From Streptomyces ipomoeae 91-03 (GTDB lineage Bacteria > Actinomycetota > Actinomycetes > Streptomycetales > Streptomycetaceae), in assembly GCF_000317595.1 (NCBI RefSeq), contig NZ_AEJC01000022.1:1-55071 (forward strand): a DNA stretch of 55,071 bases, given 5' to 3'. Positions 52,711 through 55,071 of this stretch are shown here, in pieces. A program made the position numbers and the translations under genes. Below the pieces are notes generated by a model, which worked only from the letters and a program-made list of their open reading frames with translations, searched no databases and was not told the origin of the DNA. Positions within the stretch are counted from its first letter, which is position 1. Each line of letters begins with the position of its first letter.

Positions 52711-53328
52711 TCAGCGGGGCGCGAGCGTCGCGAAGGCCTCGTCCAGGAGGGCTACGAGGTCGAGGTGGCCGTCCGAGGCGCTCCAGTGGTCGACGGCGAT
52801 GCTGAGGCAGTCGATGGCGGCGGCGGCCAGGACGGACTCGGCGAGCGTCGGCTCCCCCGACGTGCCGTGGCGTTCGGCGAGGGCCCTGGCCAGGGTGGGC
52901 CGCCAGCGGCTCTGCTTCTCCAGCTGGCGTGCGCACAGCGCCGGGGTCTCCTGGACCAGGCGGGTGGTGGCGAGGGAACCGGCCGGGTCCTGGTGGTAGC
53001 GCTCGATGACCGTGTCGAGCGCGCGCCGCAGCGCGGTCCAGTCGTCCTCGTCGGCGGGGCGGGTGAGCAGGGCGTCGGCGACCAGGTTGCCGTGGGCGTC
53101 GAAGGCGCCGATGACGGCGTCCTCCTTGGTGCCGAAGTAGCGCAGGAAGGTGCTCCGGGACACCCCGGCGGCTGCCGCCAGGTCGTCCAGGGTGACCTTG
53201 TCGAAGCCCTCACGGCGGAACAACTCGAAGGCCACCTGAGCCAGTTGGGCCCGTACGGCGGCCCGTGCGATGTCCCTGGTGTTCGTCCGAGCCGCGCTCG
53301 TCGCGCTCGTCCGTGCTGCTCCGCTCAC
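52711..53328 (-). CDS. TetR-family transcriptional repressor
   Basis: Encodes 205 residues. The HTH is RAQLAQVAFELFRREGFDKVTLDDLAAAAGVSRSTFLRYFGTKEDAVIGAFD (~28-78), textbook TetR_N. The C-terminal ligand domain includes DWTALRRALDTVIERYHQDPAGSLATTRLVQETPALCARQLEKQSRWRPTLARALAERHG. It is divergent from the F420-type reductase gene, and a GTGAcAC...GTtTCAC imperfect palindrome at 53380-53396 in their intergenic region is its likely operator. The inducer is unknown. Confidence 0.92.
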   Translation of the reverse strand: MSGAARTSATSAARTNTRDIARAAVRAQLAQVAFELFRREGFDKVTLDDLAAAAGVSRSTFLRYFGTKEDAVIGAFDAHGNLVADALLTRPADEDDWTALRRALDTVIERYHQDPAGSLATTRLVQETPALCARQLEKQSRWRPTLARALAERHGTSGEPTLAESVLAAAAIDCLSIAVDHWSASDGHLDLVALLDEAFATLAPR

Positions 53329-53379
53329 GCCGTGATGCTACCTCCCTGCGGCTTGCAGGCGTGGATCTCAGTGGCTAGC

Positions 53380-53396
53380 GTGACACTTGGTTTCAC
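53380..53396. promoter_or_regulatory. Imperfect palindrome, probable TetR operator
   Basis: GTGACACTTGGTTTCAC has 4-bp terminal arms GTGA/TCAC and matching AC/GT inside (12 of 16 positions symmetric). It lies between the TetR gene (start 53328) and the reductase gene (start 53431), just downstream of a TAGCGT -10-like hexamer. Confidence 0.45.
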
Positions 53397-53430
53397 ATAC
53401 GGCACTCCCTCTCATGGAGACCCCCATACC

Positions 53431-54189
53431 ATGGCCAAGCCACAGACCCTCGGACTCATCGGCAGCGGCATGATCGGCGGCGCTGTGGCGCGGCTCGCCG
53501 TCGCCGCCGGGCTGGACGTCGTACTGAGCAACTCGCGCGGCCCGGAGACCCTCGCCGAGCTGGTCGAGGAACTCGGCGACCGCGCCCGCGCCGCCACCCC
53601 CGCCGAGGCCGCCCGGACCGGTGACCTGGTCGTGGCGACGATCCCGCTGCACGCGTACGAGCGGTTGTCCGCCGCCGATCTGGCCGGCAAGACGGTGATC
53701 GACACCATGAACTACTACCCCGACCGCGACGGCCGCCTCGCCGAGCTGGACGCGGGCGACCTCACCTCCAGCGCCTTGGTGCAACGGCACCTGGCCGAGT
53801 CGTACGTGGTCAAGGCGTTCAACAACATCGACTTCCGGCGGCTGTTCACCAGCGCCCGGCCCGCAGGTGCCGCCGATCGCAGTGCCCTGCCGATCGCGGG
53901 CGACCACGCGGCGGCCAAGGCGGAGGTGACCCGGCTCCTCGACGTCCTCGGCTACGACGCCGTCGACCTCGGCACGCTCGCCGACAGCTGGCGCAGCGAG
54001 CCCGGTACGCCGGTGTACGTCCAGCCGTATCTGGCGGAACGGCCCGCCGGGCTCAGCCAGGAGGAGGCCGGACGCTGGTTCTTCGAGACGCCCGGGGTGC
54101 CGTTGCCCGTCGCCCGGGTGAAGGAGCTGATCGACGCGGCCGTCCGACTCCCGGCGGGCAGCGCGCGCATGGGCCTCGCCGACGACTGA
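53431..54189 (+). CDS. F420-dependent NADP reductase-like oxidoreductase
   Basis: Encodes 252 residues: QTLGLIGSGMIGGAVARLAVAAGLDVVLSNSRGPETLAELVEELGDRARAATPAEAARTGDLVVATIPLHAYERL. GLIGSGMIGGAVARLA is the NADP-binding Rossmann loop and VVLSNSRGP the 2'-phosphate-binding turn, as in the F420_oxidored/NPF family. The remainder has the C-terminal helical region (VVKAFNNIDFRRLF, LPIAGDHAAAKAEVTRLLDVLGYDAVDLG). It probably transfers hydride between NADPH and F420 or another substrate. It is regulated by the divergent TetR gene and precedes a dienelactone-hydrolase gene by about 80 nt, likely one operon. Confidence 0.88.
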   Translation: MAKPQTLGLIGSGMIGGAVARLAVAAGLDVVLSNSRGPETLAELVEELGDRARAATPAEAARTGDLVVATIPLHAYERLSAADLAGKTVIDTMNYYPDRDGRLAELDAGDLTSSALVQRHLAESYVVKAFNNIDFRRLFTSARPAGAADRSALPIAGDHAAAKAEVTRLLDVLGYDAVDLGTLADSWRSEPGTPVYVQPYLAERPAGLSQEEAGRWFFETPGVPLPVARVKELIDAAVRLPAGSARMGLADD

Positions 54190-54271
54190 GCCGAAGGCTC
54201 CCCACCCGCCGGCCGACCCGCCGCCACCCCCACCCCCTCTCTCACCCTCACCCGCGCAAGGAAACGAGCCC

Positions 54272-55057
54272 ATGACCTCGACCTCGAACCCGGCCCTCAC
54301 TCCCCTCCCCGTGCAGGCGTCCTCGACGGACATCCCCACCCCGGACGGAACCGTCGACGCCCATCTCGTCCGGCCCGCCGACGGCGTCCCGCGTCCCGCC
54401 GTGCTGATGTACATGGACGCCTTCGGGGTACGGCCGCATCTGAAGGGGATGGCGGAGCGGCTGGCGTCGGCCGGTTATGTCGTACTGCTGCCGAACGTGA
54501 TGTACCGCAGCGGTCGTGCGCCGCTGGTGGAGCTGCCCGAGTTCATCAACCCGGCGGAGCGGCCGGAGATATTCGAGCGGATCCGTCCGATCATGCGGGA
54601 GCTGACGCCGGAGGCGGCGATGCGGGACGCCGGCGCCTATCTGGACTGGCTGGAGGCCTCGCCGCTGACGAACGGCGGCCCGGTGGGGATCACCGGTTAC
54701 TGCATGGGCGCGGGGCTGGCGCTGCGGACGGCCGGGACGTATCCGGAGCGGGTGGCCGCCGCGGCCGGGTTCCACGGGGCGTACCTCGCGACCGAGGCGC
54801 CGGACAGCCCCCATCTGCTCGCCGACCGCATCACCGCCGAGCTGTACTTCGGCCACGCCGACAACGACGCCACCAACCCCGCCGAGCAGATCGACCGCCT
54901 CGACAAGGCCCTCACCGCGGCCGGCGTCCGCCACCGGGGCGAGGTGTACCCCGGCGCCCACCACGGTTTCACCCAGGCCGACACCGCGATGTACGACGTC
55001 GGGGCGACGGAACGCCATTGGACGGCTCTGCTGGAGCTGCTGGGCCGCAACCTGTGA
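54272..55057 (+). CDS. Dienelactone hydrolase-family protein
   Basis: Encodes 261 residues: IPTPDGTVDAHLVRPADGVPRPAVLMYMDAFGVRPHLKGMAERLASAGYVVLLPNVMYRSG; nucleophile elbow VGITGYCMGAGLALRTAG (Cys144 in GxCxG), acid residue region AELYFGHADNDATNPAEQ, and catalytic His in EVYPGAHHGFT. This is a DLH-type alpha/beta hydrolase with a Cys-His-Asp triad, acting on lactones or esters in aromatic-ring degradation. It follows the NADP reductase-like gene by ~80 nt and ends 14 nt before the window edge, so further operon genes may lie beyond. Confidence 0.93.
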   Translation: MTSTSNPALTPLPVQASSTDIPTPDGTVDAHLVRPADGVPRPAVLMYMDAFGVRPHLKGMAERLASAGYVVLLPNVMYRSGRAPLVELPEFINPAERPEIFERIRPIMRELTPEAAMRDAGAYLDWLEASPLTNGGPVGITGYCMGAGLALRTAGTYPERVAAAAGFHGAYLATEAPDSPHLLADRITAELYFGHADNDATNPAEQIDRLDKALTAAGVRHRGEVYPGAHHGFTQADTAMYDVGATERHWTALLELLGRNL

Positions 55058-55071
55058 GCGACCCCCGGTGG

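Overview
The window is high-GC (roughly 70%) actinobacterial DNA, almost certainly from a Streptomyces. Supporting traits are strong third-position GC, frequent GTG/TTG starts, start/stop-overlapping operons, Tat and lipoprotein signals, XRE/DUF5753 regulators, an LXG/WXG-like secreted set, an SKLP-like beta/gamma-crystallin protein, and a TTA codon in one secreted hydrolase gene. It reads as a chromosome-arm segment: secreted-enzyme genes interleaved with insertion sequences, relics and accessory genes.

Layout. 0-2.3 kb: two coupled small genes, a divergent minimal GntR repressor with a 9-bp-arm inverted-repeat operator, a small membrane protein and a frameshifted ISKra4-type transposase remnant. 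2.4-5.3 kb: a lower-GC two-gene restriction-modification module (N-terminal PD-(D/E)XK nuclease fused to an N6-adenine methylase, plus a single-TRD specificity subunit), a terminator and an initiator tRNA. 5.5-13.3 kb: a minus-strand set of nucleotide-handling proteins (NDK-like kinase, small protein, CYTH enzyme, HD hydrolase, unrecognised 464-aa protein, SAM methyltransferase, RsbW-like ATPase), split by an IS5-family element sitting at the ndk stop codon, with two tandem Nudix genes, one carrying an HTH, divergent to it. 13.3-17.1 kb: a second IS5-type element, an XRE/DUF5753 regulator with a DUF6879 partner, and three overlapping small genes. 17.4-21 kb: a WXG/LXG-like three-gene operon and a lipoprotein. 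21.2-36.8 kb: a carbohydrate-use block (GH27 alpha-galactosidase plus CBM13, GH43 plus AbfB, GH5, an SSS symporter with DUF485 partner, a frameshifted tannase-like esterase, and a large GH2 beta-galactosidase with an inserted LamG domain).

37-45 kb is a degraded accessory zone: a DMT-type membrane protein, the SKLP-like protein, a TnpB element whose start region is shared with a divergent ribbon-helix-helix protein, truncated regulator genes on both flanks, a deleted paralogue of the secreted-protein operon, and a 3' tRNA-Arg fragment that looks like an attachment-site scar. 45-55 kb is ordinary chromosome: Lrp regulator, methyltransferase/GNAT pair, snapalysin-like metalloprotease, YqeY-like protein, serine beta-lactamase-fold hydrolase, DEDDh exonuclease, a relic of an IS605 right end, AhpD-like protein, TetR with a divergent F420-dependent NADP reductase-like protein, and a dienelactone hydrolase.

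The best candidates for an undescribed system are the IS-split NDK/CYTH/HD/464-aa/methyltransferase cluster and the RHH-TnpB pair with a palindrome spanning both start codons. The fused nuclease-methylase with half-size specificity subunit comes next. Functional statements are inferred from motifs recognised by eye; no database search was possible.
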